The position numbers were made by a program, and so were the translations under genes. The notes under the pieces were generated by a model. It was not told where the DNA came from, did not search any database, and saw only the letters and a program-made list of their open reading frames with translations. A stretch of 64,000 nt of DNA from Methanoculleus frigidifontis (GTDB lineage: Archaea; Halobacteriota; Methanomicrobia; Methanomicrobiales; Methanoculleaceae), in NCBI RefSeq assembly GCF_030464345.1, contig NZ_VCYH01000005.1, positions 1 to 64,000 of the forward strand. The letters are read 5' to 3'. Of the stretch, positions 25,499-33,257 are shown piece after piece (within the stretch, counting starts at the first letter, position 1; each line of letters opens with the position of its first letter).

Positions 25499-26082
25499 TC
25501 GATCACGATCTCCTGCGAAAAGGTCTCGCGGAAGAGGTCGCCTTTCTTCACTGCCGCGTCCCGCTCCGGCACTGCCGTCCGTGCCCCGGTGCAGGTGAGG
25601 ACGGTCATTTTGCCGTCGCTGCGGCACCTGATATCCCGAACCGCCGAAGTATGACTGGCATCGAGCCCGTCGGCGATCCGGAGCAGTGCGGCGAGGGCTC
25701 TGACGCATGCACGCTCGCCGGGTTCGAGTGCGGCAAAGTGCGGGTGACGCATTGACGGGAGCGCCTTGCGGTGGTACCGGGCGACTGCGGCAACGATCCG
25801 GCGGGTTGCAGGGTCGAAGGGAAGCCGACTATTTTCCATAATAAGGCGGCACGAGTATTTATGATGACTCTTTCCCCCTGCCGACCATCCGATATCGTGG
25901 AGGAGGGCGGCATACTCGAGCCACCGGCGCTCCCGTTCGCCGAGCCGGTGCAGTGGTGCAAGTTCGTCGAAGAGGCGGAGCGCGAGAAACGCTACCTGCC
26001 GGGCGTGACCGGGATCGGGGTCATACGCCTCTGCGAGAGTTTCTGCTGCCTGCCGCTCTTCACGCCTGGTCGTTCTGTCCGT
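25480..26082 (-). CDS. Stand-alone HD-domain protein resembling the Ppx C-terminus
   Basis: This protein of about 200 residues contains DPGHARQVAFLALRLFDELAPLH, WLEYAALLHDIGWSAGGKSHHKYSCRLI, VAAVARYHRKALPSM and ALAALLRIADGLDASHT. These are the HD-type helices found at the C-terminus of the neighbouring Ppx, including the HD and HH metal-ligand positions. It has no ASKHA half, so it may hydrolyse a nucleotide or regulate Ppx/Ppk. The frame has no ATG, GTG or TTG upstream of the domain. Perfect GGAGGTGA lies 6 bases before an ACG at 26082, which I take as the start. An ATG inside (25839) would remove the metal site. It overlaps its neighbours on both sides. Confidence 0.7.
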   Translation of the reverse strand, partial: TDRTTRREERQAAETLAEAYDPDPGHARQVAFLALRLFDELAPLHRLGERERRWLEYAALLHDIGWSAGGKSHHKYSCRLIMENSRLPFDPATRRIVAAVARYHRKALPSMRHPHFAALEPGERACVRALAALLRIADGLDASHTSAVRDIRCRSDGKMTVLTCTGARTAVPERDAAVKKGDLFRETFSQEIVIEWQIVQ

Positions 26083-28015
26083 CTCTCTTCACCTCCGGTG
26101 CAGGCGTCACGCCGTATGCGGTTGCCTCTGCTCCCTGCTTGCCGTCGGCAATATCGTCGAAACTTCTTCCGGCTCTGATCATCCGGCCGAAGGTTTCAGG
26201 AAGCCCTTCGCGTGCGAGGGCGGTTGCTGCCGCTTCGACATCGTAGGGGACGCGGAGGTGGCAGACCGAAACCGGGTCGAGGTCGAGCAGGGCATAGCAG
26301 GCGCGGGAGTCGCCGTCGTCGGGGCGTCCGACACTCCCGGTGTTGATGAACCAGACGCCGTCGACTTCACGGACGAAGGGGCGGTGGGCGTGGCCGGTTA
26401 CGACGACATCCGCATGCGCCATGTGGGCAAGTTCCCGCAGGCGGGTGACCGGCGTCTCGGCGGTGATGTACTCGGTGATGGATGCCGGACTGCCGTGCGT
26501 GACGAGGATCCGTTTCCCGCCGAGGGTGAGACGCACCTCCTGTGGCAGCGCTGAAAGATACGTTCTGTTCTCCTCGGAGAGACGTTTGTGTGCCCACTTC
26601 ATCGCCGTGCGTTTAGCCGGTTTTTTTGGTTTCTGCCCGTTTTTCAGGCGTCTCCACGCGAGGACGCGCAGATCGTAGTTGCCGACGACGCTGATGACAT
26701 GCTCCCGCCGCACCAGGTCGACCACCTCGTCCGGAAACGCTCCATAGCCGACGAAATCTCCGGTATTGAGGATCGCCGTTGCACCCCGCCTGCGGGCGTC
26801 CTCAAGCACCGCCTCAAGTGCGGGCAGGTTGGCGTGGACATCGCCGATCAGGGCAAGGAGGGCACCAGGGTCGTCCCGCCCGTCTGCAAGCCCCTGCAGA
26901 GCGCCCTGATAGGATGCCTGAAGCGGTACACTGATGGTCTCGCGGAGACGCTCCCAGAGCCCCTCCTGTGCGAGCTCTGCCCAGTATGCAACGAACGCCG
27001 TGTAGAGTTCGTCTCGTTTCTTCTTCCTCTCGTCATGGAGATGGGAGATGCCGGGTTCCAGGAACCGGAAGGGTCCGGCATGCCCGAAGTACTGCACCGT
27101 CCGTTCCCGCTCCGCGTCACGGAACCGGAGAAGGTCATCGACCCAGACGTCACAGTCATGCATATCGCCGAGCAGATCCTGGAGCTTCTTGACCGCCTTG
27201 ATCGGCGTTTTCAGCCCGTCGCCGTAGAGATCGGCGAATATCTCCATGGTATAGCGGAGTCTTTTCGCCGCAATCCGCATCTCATGGTGCTCCTCGATCT
27301 GGTCGGGCATCGTGACGAAGGGTTCGTGAGAGAAGAGCTCCTCAAGACGCATCGATATGTGAAAGAAAGCGCGTTCGTACGAGCGGGGTGTGTGGACGTC
27401 GGTGTGGCGGATCCGTGCTTCGACGATGATACGGCGGCACGCTTCCTGCATCTGTGGAACTGTTTCACTCTCGATCAGGTGGTCGAGGGCGGCGATGACG
27501 TCGGGCTGAAGGCGCCGCCGGTGCTGTTGGAGCCGCAGGAGGAGACATTCGGCACCGGGACGGAGGTATTGCTGCCCGGGAACGATCGCCACCCTGCCTG
27601 CATCCGCCGGTGATGGAAGCGGGGAGACCTCGCCGGGTTCGTTCCCGCCGTTGTGAAGCAGGAAGGCCGGTTCACCCCACGGTGGTGTCTGCTCGACGCC
27701 GAGGGAATCGCGGTACTCCTGAAGAAAGTCTATCTGAACGTCGGCGTCCCGTGCAGCGCCCAGCGCCCGGGTGATCTGTCGGATCTCCCTCCTCCAGCGT
27801 TTGTAATCGCCAGGAGCAAAGCAGTCTTCAAAAAGAGGAAGCGCTGCCCGTATCCGGCGGGATGCCACCCGCATGCGGTGGATATACTCGATATCCTCTG
27901 CCTGCCGTACCCCGTCGATCTCTGCGTTGAGTGCCTGTACCTGTTTTATGAGGTTTTTTGCCCCGAAGAGGCAGTATCCGGGGTCGGGACCGCGGTCTTT
28001 TCGAGATCGTGCCAT
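26060..28015 (-). CDS. CHAD domain fused to a YfcE/MJ0936-type metallophosphoesterase
   Basis: This 651-residue protein starts at ATG 28015. Residues about 1-390 are a CHAD domain with IHRMRVASRRIRAALPLFED near 44 and a second half with EEHHEMRIAAKRLRYTMEIF near 265; CHAD domains bind polyphosphate through basic helices and His residues. Residues 395-600 are a calcineurin-like phosphoesterase with all five blocks: LIGDVHANLPALE, NTGDFVGYG, VVGNYDLR, VTHGSP and VTGHAHRPF. A 50-residue tail follows. The fusion suggests an enzyme that docks on polyphosphate and cleaves a phosphoester or phosphoanhydride. It is second in the ppk operon, 5 bases after ppk, and its last codons contain the ribosome site of the HD gene. 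Confidence 0.85.
   Translation of the reverse strand: MARSRKDRGPDPGYCLFGAKNLIKQVQALNAEIDGVRQAEDIEYIHRMRVASRRIRAALPLFEDCFAPGDYKRWRREIRQITRALGAARDADVQIDFLQEYRDSLGVEQTPPWGEPAFLLHNGGNEPGEVSPLPSPADAGRVAIVPGQQYLRPGAECLLLRLQQHRRRLQPDVIAALDHLIESETVPQMQEACRRIIVEARIRHTDVHTPRSYERAFFHISMRLEELFSHEPFVTMPDQIEEHHEMRIAAKRLRYTMEIFADLYGDGLKTPIKAVKKLQDLLGDMHDCDVWVDDLLRFRDAERERTVQYFGHAGPFRFLEPGISHLHDERKKKRDELYTAFVAYWAELAQEGLWERLRETISVPLQASYQGALQGLADGRDDPGALLALIGDVHANLPALEAVLEDARRRGATAILNTGDFVGYGAFPDEVVDLVRREHVISVVGNYDLRVLAWRRLKNGQKPKKPAKRTAMKWAHKRLSEENRTYLSALPQEVRLTLGGKRILVTHGSPASITEYITAETPVTRLRELAHMAHADVVVTGHAHRPFVREVDGVWFINTGSVGRPDDGDSRACYALLDLDPVSVCHLRVPYDVEAAATALAREGLPETFGRMIRAGRSFDDIADGKQGAEATAYGVTPAPEVKRDGQNDQA
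26080..26096 (-). promoter_or_regulatory. Perfect Shine-Dalgarno GGAGGTGA with ACG start candidate
   Basis: On the minus strand GGAGGTGA (26096-26089) is separated by AGAGAG from ACG (26082-26080). The only in-frame stop upstream is the TGA inside the GGAGGTGA itself. Initiation of the HD gene must therefore occur within a short region that offers no standard start codon. Confidence 0.6.
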
Positions 28016-28020
28016 TGGTC

Positions 28021-30180
28021 TCACTCTCCGTCGGTATGCCAGATGCCCCGGTGCGCGAGCATCCACTGCTGCGAGTGCAGGGGTTCTTCACCGGCTTTTG
28101 GCACGACTCTCTCGTAGGTGCCGTCGTTCAGAAGCCGCCGGGATTTTTCCGTGTCCCGCAGGTGCACCATGAGGATATCCCTGATAACCGTCTCTTTGAT
28201 GCGGGCGTCTCGGATGGGGAAGAGGATCTCCACCCTGCGGTTGAGGTTCCGGGGCATCAGGTCGGCGCTGCCCGAGAAGACGATCGGGTCGCCCCCGTTA
28301 TGGAAGTAATAGATCCGCGAGTGCTCCAGGAACCGGCCGACGATCGACGTGACGGTGATATTCTCGGATACTTCGGGGATGCCGGGACGGAGGCAGCAGA
28401 TGCCCCGCACCTGCAGATCGACCGTCACCCCCTGCCGGGATGCCCGGTAGAGCGCCTGGATGCACCGTTTATCCACGAGAGCGTTCATCTTCAGAGCGAT
28501 GTAGCCGTCGCCGTGCTCCTCCTGCCGCCGGATCTCCCCCTCGATGAGGTTGATAACCTCCTGTCGCATGGTTCCCATCGATCCGTGGGAGACGAGGAGC
28601 TGGCGGTAGTCGATCTTCCGCGAGTAGCCGGTCAGGGCGTTGAAGAGGTCGGCGACGTCCGCACCGATCTTTGGGTCGGCGGAGAAGAGCCCAAGGTCGG
28701 TGTAGATGCGGGCGGTGCCTGCGTTGTAGTTGCCGGTCCCCATATGAGTGTAGGTGACGAGCCCGTCCTTTTCTCGCCGCACCACCATGCACATCTTGGC
28801 ATGCACCTTCAGGCCGACGAGGCCATAGACGACATGTACGCCGGCTCGTTCGAGTGCACGCGCCCAGAGGATATTGTTCTCCTCATCGAACCTGGCCTTC
28901 AGTTCGACGAGCACCGCCACCTGTTTCCCGGCCATCCGGGCGTCCATCAGGGCCTCGACGACGGGGGAGTTCAACCCAGCCCGGTAGAGAGTCATCTTGA
29001 TGGCAAGGACGTCCGGGTCGGCGGCCGCCTGCTGCAGGAAGGTGATCACCGGTGCGAAGCTGTCGTAGGGGTGGTAGAGAAGGATGTCGTGCTGCCGTAT
29101 CGCATCGAAGATGCTGCCTGCATCGGTGATGCTCGGGGGGACGGCCGGGAGGAAGGGCTGGTCCTTCAGGTCAGGCCTGTCGATGGCGGTCAGTTCCATC
29201 AGATCGGCGATGCCGACGGGACCTATCGGGGTATAGACCTGGCTCGCCGGGAGCTGGAACTTGGTGGTGAGGATCTCGCGCACCCACGCCGGGACGGTAT
29301 GGGAGAGCTCGAGGCGGATCGGCGTGCCGATCCGCCGAAGTTCCACTCCCTCTTCAATGGCGGTGAGGAGATCGGACGCCTCATCCTCCTCGATCTCGAG
29401 ATCTGCATCCCGTGTTACCCGGAACGGGTAGGTGGCCGCCACCTCCATCCCGGGGAAGAGGAGGTCGAGGTTGGAGGCAACGAGGTCCTCAAGGAAGACG
29501 AAGTTGTACTCCAGCGCCTGCTCCGGTTTCGTGCCGCCTTCGGTCGTTTCCTCGGGGATCCTGACAAGCCGGGGAAGGACATCGATCGGTACCTTGACGC
29601 GCGAGAAGACTACCCCGCGCTGGGGGTCGTTGATGACCACCGCGAGGTTCAGGCTCAGATTGGAGATGAACGGAAACGGATGGCTGACGTCGAAGGCCAT
29701 GGGAGTGAGCACCGGGAAGACCCTCCGCTCAAAGAAGTCGCGAAGTCTCCGCTTCTCTCCCTCTGCAAGGTCCGCGTGGCGGCGGATATGGATTCCCGCT
29801 TCGTTCAGCTTCGGGAGGATATCGTCCTGCCAGCAGCTGGAGGCATCTTCGACGAGAGGCATCAGCTCCTGCCGGATCGCCGCGAGCTGCTCCGATGGCG
29901 TCATCCCGTCGGGCGGCGCCTCAAGAACCCCGCGCGCACGCTGCCGCCGCAGCCCCGAGACGCGGATCATCATGAACTCGTCAAGGTTGCTGGCGAATAT
30001 GGCGAGAAACTTCACCCGCTCAAGCAGCGGATGTCGTTCTTCCTGTGCCTCTTCGAGGACACGCCGGTTGAACTGGATCCAGGAGAGCTCGCGGTTGATG
30101 TAGAGCCGGGGTTCCTCCAGGGGGACTTCAGGATGCTTTTTTGGGGCATGAATGGGGATGGTATCGGGATCGGATGACAT
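28021..30180 (-). CDS. ppk1: Polyphosphate kinase 1
   Basis: This 719-residue protein matches PPK1 along its full length: an N-terminal helical domain (YINRELSWIQFNRRVLEEA, FLAIFASNLDEFMMIRV), then the two PLD-like catalytic domains with LLYHPYDSFAPVITFL, AIKMTLYRAG, VLVELKARFDEENN, THMGTGNYNAGTARIYTD (His is the expected phospho-carrier) and the C-terminal GSADLMPRNLNRRVEIL block. It makes polyphosphate from ATP and can run in reverse. It leads a four-gene operon with CHAD-phosphoesterase, HD and ppx genes, giving synthesis, binding and breakdown in one unit. A 24-base palindrome lies just upstream of the start. Confidence 0.95.
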   Translation of the reverse strand: MSSDPDTIPIHAPKKHPEVPLEEPRLYINRELSWIQFNRRVLEEAQEERHPLLERVKFLAIFASNLDEFMMIRVSGLRRQRARGVLEAPPDGMTPSEQLAAIRQELMPLVEDASSCWQDDILPKLNEAGIHIRRHADLAEGEKRRLRDFFERRVFPVLTPMAFDVSHPFPFISNLSLNLAVVINDPQRGVVFSRVKVPIDVLPRLVRIPEETTEGGTKPEQALEYNFVFLEDLVASNLDLLFPGMEVAATYPFRVTRDADLEIEEDEASDLLTAIEEGVELRRIGTPIRLELSHTVPAWVREILTTKFQLPASQVYTPIGPVGIADLMELTAIDRPDLKDQPFLPAVPPSITDAGSIFDAIRQHDILLYHPYDSFAPVITFLQQAAADPDVLAIKMTLYRAGLNSPVVEALMDARMAGKQVAVLVELKARFDEENNILWARALERAGVHVVYGLVGLKVHAKMCMVVRREKDGLVTYTHMGTGNYNAGTARIYTDLGLFSADPKIGADVADLFNALTGYSRKIDYRQLLVSHGSMGTMRQEVINLIEGEIRRQEEHGDGYIALKMNALVDKRCIQALYRASRQGVTVDLQVRGICCLRPGIPEVSENITVTSIVGRFLEHSRIYYFHNGGDPIVFSGSADLMPRNLNRRVEILFPIRDARIKETVIRDILMVHLRDTEKSRRLLNDGTYERVVPKAGEEPLHSQQWMLAHRGIWHTDGE

Positions 30181-30191
30181 TGGTCTCTCCC

Positions 30192-30215
30192 CCTGCTGCC
30201 CGAACAGGCAGCAGG
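30192..30215 (-). promoter_or_regulatory. Perfect 9-bp inverted repeat at the ppk transcription start
   Basis: CCTGCTGCC, a 6-base spacer, then GGCAGCAGG form a perfect inverted repeat 12 bases before the ppk ATG. A TATA region (ATATACATATTC on the minus strand, about 30217-30230) just upstream would place transcription initiation within it. It could be a repressor operator or a leader hairpin next to the GGGGAGAG ribosome site. Confidence 0.6.
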
Positions 30216-30340
30216 CGAATATGTATATAGTGAAATGTATTTTGTTCCGGCTACTCTATTGAACTGCAGGAATAATAGTTCTGTCCTCTCTTCCCCTCTG
30301 CCGGTGCCGAAGAGTACTCCAATCTTCGGTGCGCGTGCTA

Positions 30341-32452
30341 TCACACCGGCCTATTCCGTGAATGGTTCAGGGGCACCGCCGCCAGCACCAGTGCGGTGAC
30401 CCTGCCGGTTTCATCGCCGATCGGATCGGCAGTGACCAGCACGGGGAATGCCGTGCCGTCCCGGGCTCGCCCTCTCATCATCCCGCACCAGTCCGCCCCC
30501 TGCCTGACCCGGGCGAAGATGTCGGAGGCTTCGCCCGGGTCGTCCCAGAGCTCTGTCGCATGCCGGTTCAGGAGCTCTTCCTGTACGGTGTAACCCCATA
30601 ACCCCAGGAGTACCGGGTTGATGAAAGAGATATACCCGGCAGGATCGGTGAGGGCGACGGCTGCGCCGGTCTGCTCGCTAATTTCCTGACCACCCCCGGC
30701 GCGCCGCATCTCCAGCATCTCGGAGAGGAGGAGGGAGAAGATCCGGCGGGCTTCGGAGAGGTCTTCGCAGGTGAGCAGATAGGTTCCTTCGGTGAGCGGT
30801 GCTGCCCGGAAGATGACGATCTTCAGTTCGCCGTCCCTGCACCTGACCCTGCATGTTCTTGATTCGGTCAGACCCTTCTCTGCCTGGCAAACGAATTCTT
30901 TCCAGGCGGCATGTACTTCGCGACGGTATGGGGGATCCGGGAATGCCTGATAGAGCAGTTCCTTCCCTGGAGGGAGGTCGTCGGGGGTGTATCCGAACAC
31001 GTCTGCGAATGTTTTGTTGCAGCAGATGAAATGTCCCGCCCGGTCGATGACGGAGAGGGCGAACGGGGCATGAGTAACCGCGAGCCGGAGCCGCCTCTCG
31101 CTCTGCCGGAGACGTTCCTCAGCAGCGCTAAGATCGGTGATGTCGCGGATCGAGGCGATGGAGCCGATCCGATCCCCGTTCTGGTCGAGGATAGATGACA
31201 CTTTCGCCCAGAGATACGCTCCCTTCCCGCCATAGGCACCGGGGCAGTGTCCCGTGCTCACAACGGTGTCACCGGTCCGTCTGAAACCTGTCTGGATGGC
31301 CGCGCCCTCCGGGGCACCGGCGCATCCGTTCATGATACCCAGCAACTCCCTGTAGAAGGGGACGGCGTCGACCAGTTTGTCTTTCCCGAGCGCGTCGCGC
31401 TTCACAAGACTGGTCAACGCCTCCATCTCCCGGTTCCAGGCGATGATGCGGCCTTCCGTATCGACGACAAACGTAGCATCAGGAAGCGAGTCGATGATGC
31501 CGGAGAGCAGCCAGTTCGCTCTGTCGATCTTCGCTTCTGCTGCTTTCTGCGTGGAGATGTTCCGGGTGATCGTCGATACTCCGATGATTTCGCTGTGCTG
31601 ATCGAGGATCGGTGAGAGTGTGACCGATACATTGATCGCCGACCCGTCCTTTGCAATTCTGACCGTCTCAAAGTGTTCGACCCGTTCTCCCCGGCGGACA
31701 CGGTCTCGCAGATAAAGGAGTTCTCCCTCCCGCTCTGGGGGGAAGAGGAGAGAGATCGGTCTGCCGATGGCCTCCTCTGCCGGATAGCCGTAGAGCCGGT
31801 ACGCCCCGGGATTCCAGCTGACGATGGTGCCGTCCAGATCCTCACCGATGATGGCGTCGTCGGAGGAATCGACGATGCAGGCGAGGAGTGCCTCCAGCGC
31901 GTGGGTCTTCGTCTGTATGGTTGTGTCCTCAAGGATCACGGTTGCGCCGCGCCGTCCGTCCTCAAAGACCGTCGGGATACATTTCGTCCGGTAGTACCGC
32001 CGTTCGTCACCGCACCGGACAGGGACGGCTTCCACCGTCACCTCGCGATCGTCTCCTTCCGCAAGAATGTCGTAGATGGCCGAGATCACCGGCACCTCTG
32101 CGGCGATCTCTGGAAGAGGTTGGTTGATGACATCGTCTCTCTTCGCACCGGCCAGATGGAGGAATCGGTCGTTCGCCCGAATGACGCCAAGATCGGTATC
32201 CAGGATGAGAATGCCGTCACTGGTGGTATCCATCCATGCCGAGATCGGAACCCGGCGGGAGAGCGTGTAGACCTTTGCGTTGCCGATCTCATCCATCGTC
32301 ACCTGCCCGGAGATGAGGAGGATTTCCAGGTACTTTGCAACTGAGTTCCTGTTCATGCCGGTTTTATGGGATATCTCCGATATCGTCATCCCTTTCGGCC
32401 TGAATCGAAGAGTGTTCAGGATCCGGGAAGCTGCCTCCTGGCTCGAATGCAT
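30341..32452 (-). CDS. HTH-PAS one-component sensor 1 (five PAS domains)
   Basis: This soluble protein has 703 residues from ATG 32452. Residues 1-75 are a winged helix (ASRILNTLRFRPKGMTISEI, NRNSVAKYLEILLISGQV) ending in a YTLSRRVPISAWM linker. About five PAS domains follow (starts near residues 78, 195, 320, 445 and 590), with typical GILILDTDLG, AIIGEDLDG and ATFVVDTEG strands and PAC ends such as TITRNIS and IRDITD. There is no histidine-kinase, cyclase or other output domain, so the HTH is the likely output: a ligand- or redox-sensing DNA-binding protein, or a sensor that partners other proteins. Its N-terminal 90 residues are closely related to those of the genes ending at 35372 and starting at 53667. 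A TATA element (32479-32489) favours ATG 32452. Confidence 0.8.
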   Translation of the reverse strand: MHSSQEAASRILNTLRFRPKGMTISEISHKTGMNRNSVAKYLEILLISGQVTMDEIGNAKVYTLSRRVPISAWMDTTSDGILILDTDLGVIRANDRFLHLAGAKRDDVINQPLPEIAAEVPVISAIYDILAEGDDREVTVEAVPVRCGDERRYYRTKCIPTVFEDGRRGATVILEDTTIQTKTHALEALLACIVDSSDDAIIGEDLDGTIVSWNPGAYRLYGYPAEEAIGRPISLLFPPEREGELLYLRDRVRRGERVEHFETVRIAKDGSAINVSVTLSPILDQHSEIIGVSTITRNISTQKAAEAKIDRANWLLSGIIDSLPDATFVVDTEGRIIAWNREMEALTSLVKRDALGKDKLVDAVPFYRELLGIMNGCAGAPEGAAIQTGFRRTGDTVVSTGHCPGAYGGKGAYLWAKVSSILDQNGDRIGSIASIRDITDLSAAEERLRQSERRLRLAVTHAPFALSVIDRAGHFICCNKTFADVFGYTPDDLPPGKELLYQAFPDPPYRREVHAAWKEFVCQAEKGLTESRTCRVRCRDGELKIVIFRAAPLTEGTYLLTCEDLSEARRIFSLLLSEMLEMRRAGGGQEISEQTGAAVALTDPAGYISFINPVLLGLWGYTVQEELLNRHATELWDDPGEASDIFARVRQGADWCGMMRGRARDGTAFPVLVTADPIGDETGRVTALVLAAVPLNHSRNRPV

Positions 32453-32564
32453 GACGATGGTGCATCGCATCGACAGGAGCAATAAAACTTTGCAGCCCGG
32501 GCAGGTGCGGGGAAATACGGTGCGGCTCCCGGGAAAGGGTCGAAAATAGGGGTCGAAGAGACGA

Positions 32565-33119
32565 TCACGTCCCCTCGTATGCCTCCATAACAAGACCTTC
32601 GAAGGCTCCCCCTCCCGCAGCCAGCTCTTCACCGACGGCTGCGACGCCGGCAGGATCGCCGATCTTCAGCAGGGCGGCGGCGGTCAGTGCCCTGCAGCAT
32701 TCGGAATGTTCTCCCCTGAGTATGGCCGTAAGCGGCTCCACTGCCCTGGCGTCCCCGATCTCGGCGAGCGCCCAGACGGCAGCGTTCCGGACCTGGTCAT
32801 CGGCGGTCGTCGTGATGGTGATCAGGCTGCCGACGGCAGGTTCACCGACCCGGGCGAGCGCCATGGCAACATTCCAGCGTGCTTTCGTCTCCTTGTCCGT
32901 GAGGGTCTGTACCAGCGGGTCGACTGCAGGTTCGCCGATTCTTCCGAGAGCCCCGGCCGCCTGGAGTCTGCTGTACGTATCTCCGTGCAGCAGGGTATCC
33001 AGAAGGGCCGCAACATCCTGGCGCACCTTCTGCTCTTCTTCGGTTTGGGTCGGTTCGGTTCGACCTGCTTGAGGGGGTGCAGTCTCTTTGCGCACCCTCA
33101 GCTCTTGAACAACAGGCAT
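32565..33119 (-). CDS. HEAT-repeat protein (PBS-lyase type)
   Basis: This 184-residue protein has a charged, Gln/Glu-rich N-terminus of about 45 residues, then four HEAT-like repeats of about 31 residues: YSRLQAAGALGRIGEPAVDP, ARWNVAMALARVGEPAVGS, VRNAAVWALAEIGDARAVEP and CRALTAAALLKIGDPAGVAA. Such proteins are usually binding scaffolds. The start at 33119 is fixed by a GGAGGTG site 8 bases upstream; a TATA box (33161-33168) precedes it. It lies between two HTH-PAS genes on the same strand, which hints at a role in that signalling set, but there is no direct evidence. Confidence 0.8.
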   Translation of the reverse strand: MPVVQELRVRKETAPPQAGRTEPTQTEEEQKVRQDVAALLDTLLHGDTYSRLQAAGALGRIGEPAVDPLVQTLTDKETKARWNVAMALARVGEPAVGSLITITTTADDQVRNAAVWALAEIGDARAVEPLTAILRGEHSECCRALTAAALLKIGDPAGVAAVGEELAAGGGAFEGLVMEAYEGT

Positions 33120-33160
33120 CGTCTTTCCACCTCCTGTGACGATCGACCTCATATCCCGGT

Positions 33161-33168
33161 TTTATAAT
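33161..33168 (-). promoter_or_regulatory. TATA box of the HEAT-repeat gene
   Basis: On the minus strand ATTATAAA precedes the ATG at 33119 by about 45 bases, giving a leader of roughly 20 bases that contains the GGAGGTG ribosome site (33128-33136). Confidence 0.55.
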
Positions 33169-33203
33169 CAATTTTTGCGAATCGAAGCCGCCAAACGATG
33201 TTG

Positions 33204-33224
33204 CCGCCCGGCAGTGCCGGGCGG
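33204..33224. repeat. Perfect 9-bp GC hairpin between sensor 2 and HEAT genes
   Basis: CCGCCCGGC, a 3-base spacer, then GCCGGGCGG lie about 35 bases after the stop of the HTH-PAS gene and about 40 bases upstream of the HEAT gene TATA box. It could help separate the two transcripts or be a binding site. No T-tract follows directly, so it is not a classical intrinsic terminator. Confidence 0.5.
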
Positions 33225-33257
33225 TACCGGCAAATGGTACTGCCGTGCATAGTTTTA

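Noticed and set aside
27958-30177. 739-codon plus-strand frame opposite ppk1
   Set aside because: Antisense shadow; ppk1 is complete and conserved on the minus strand.
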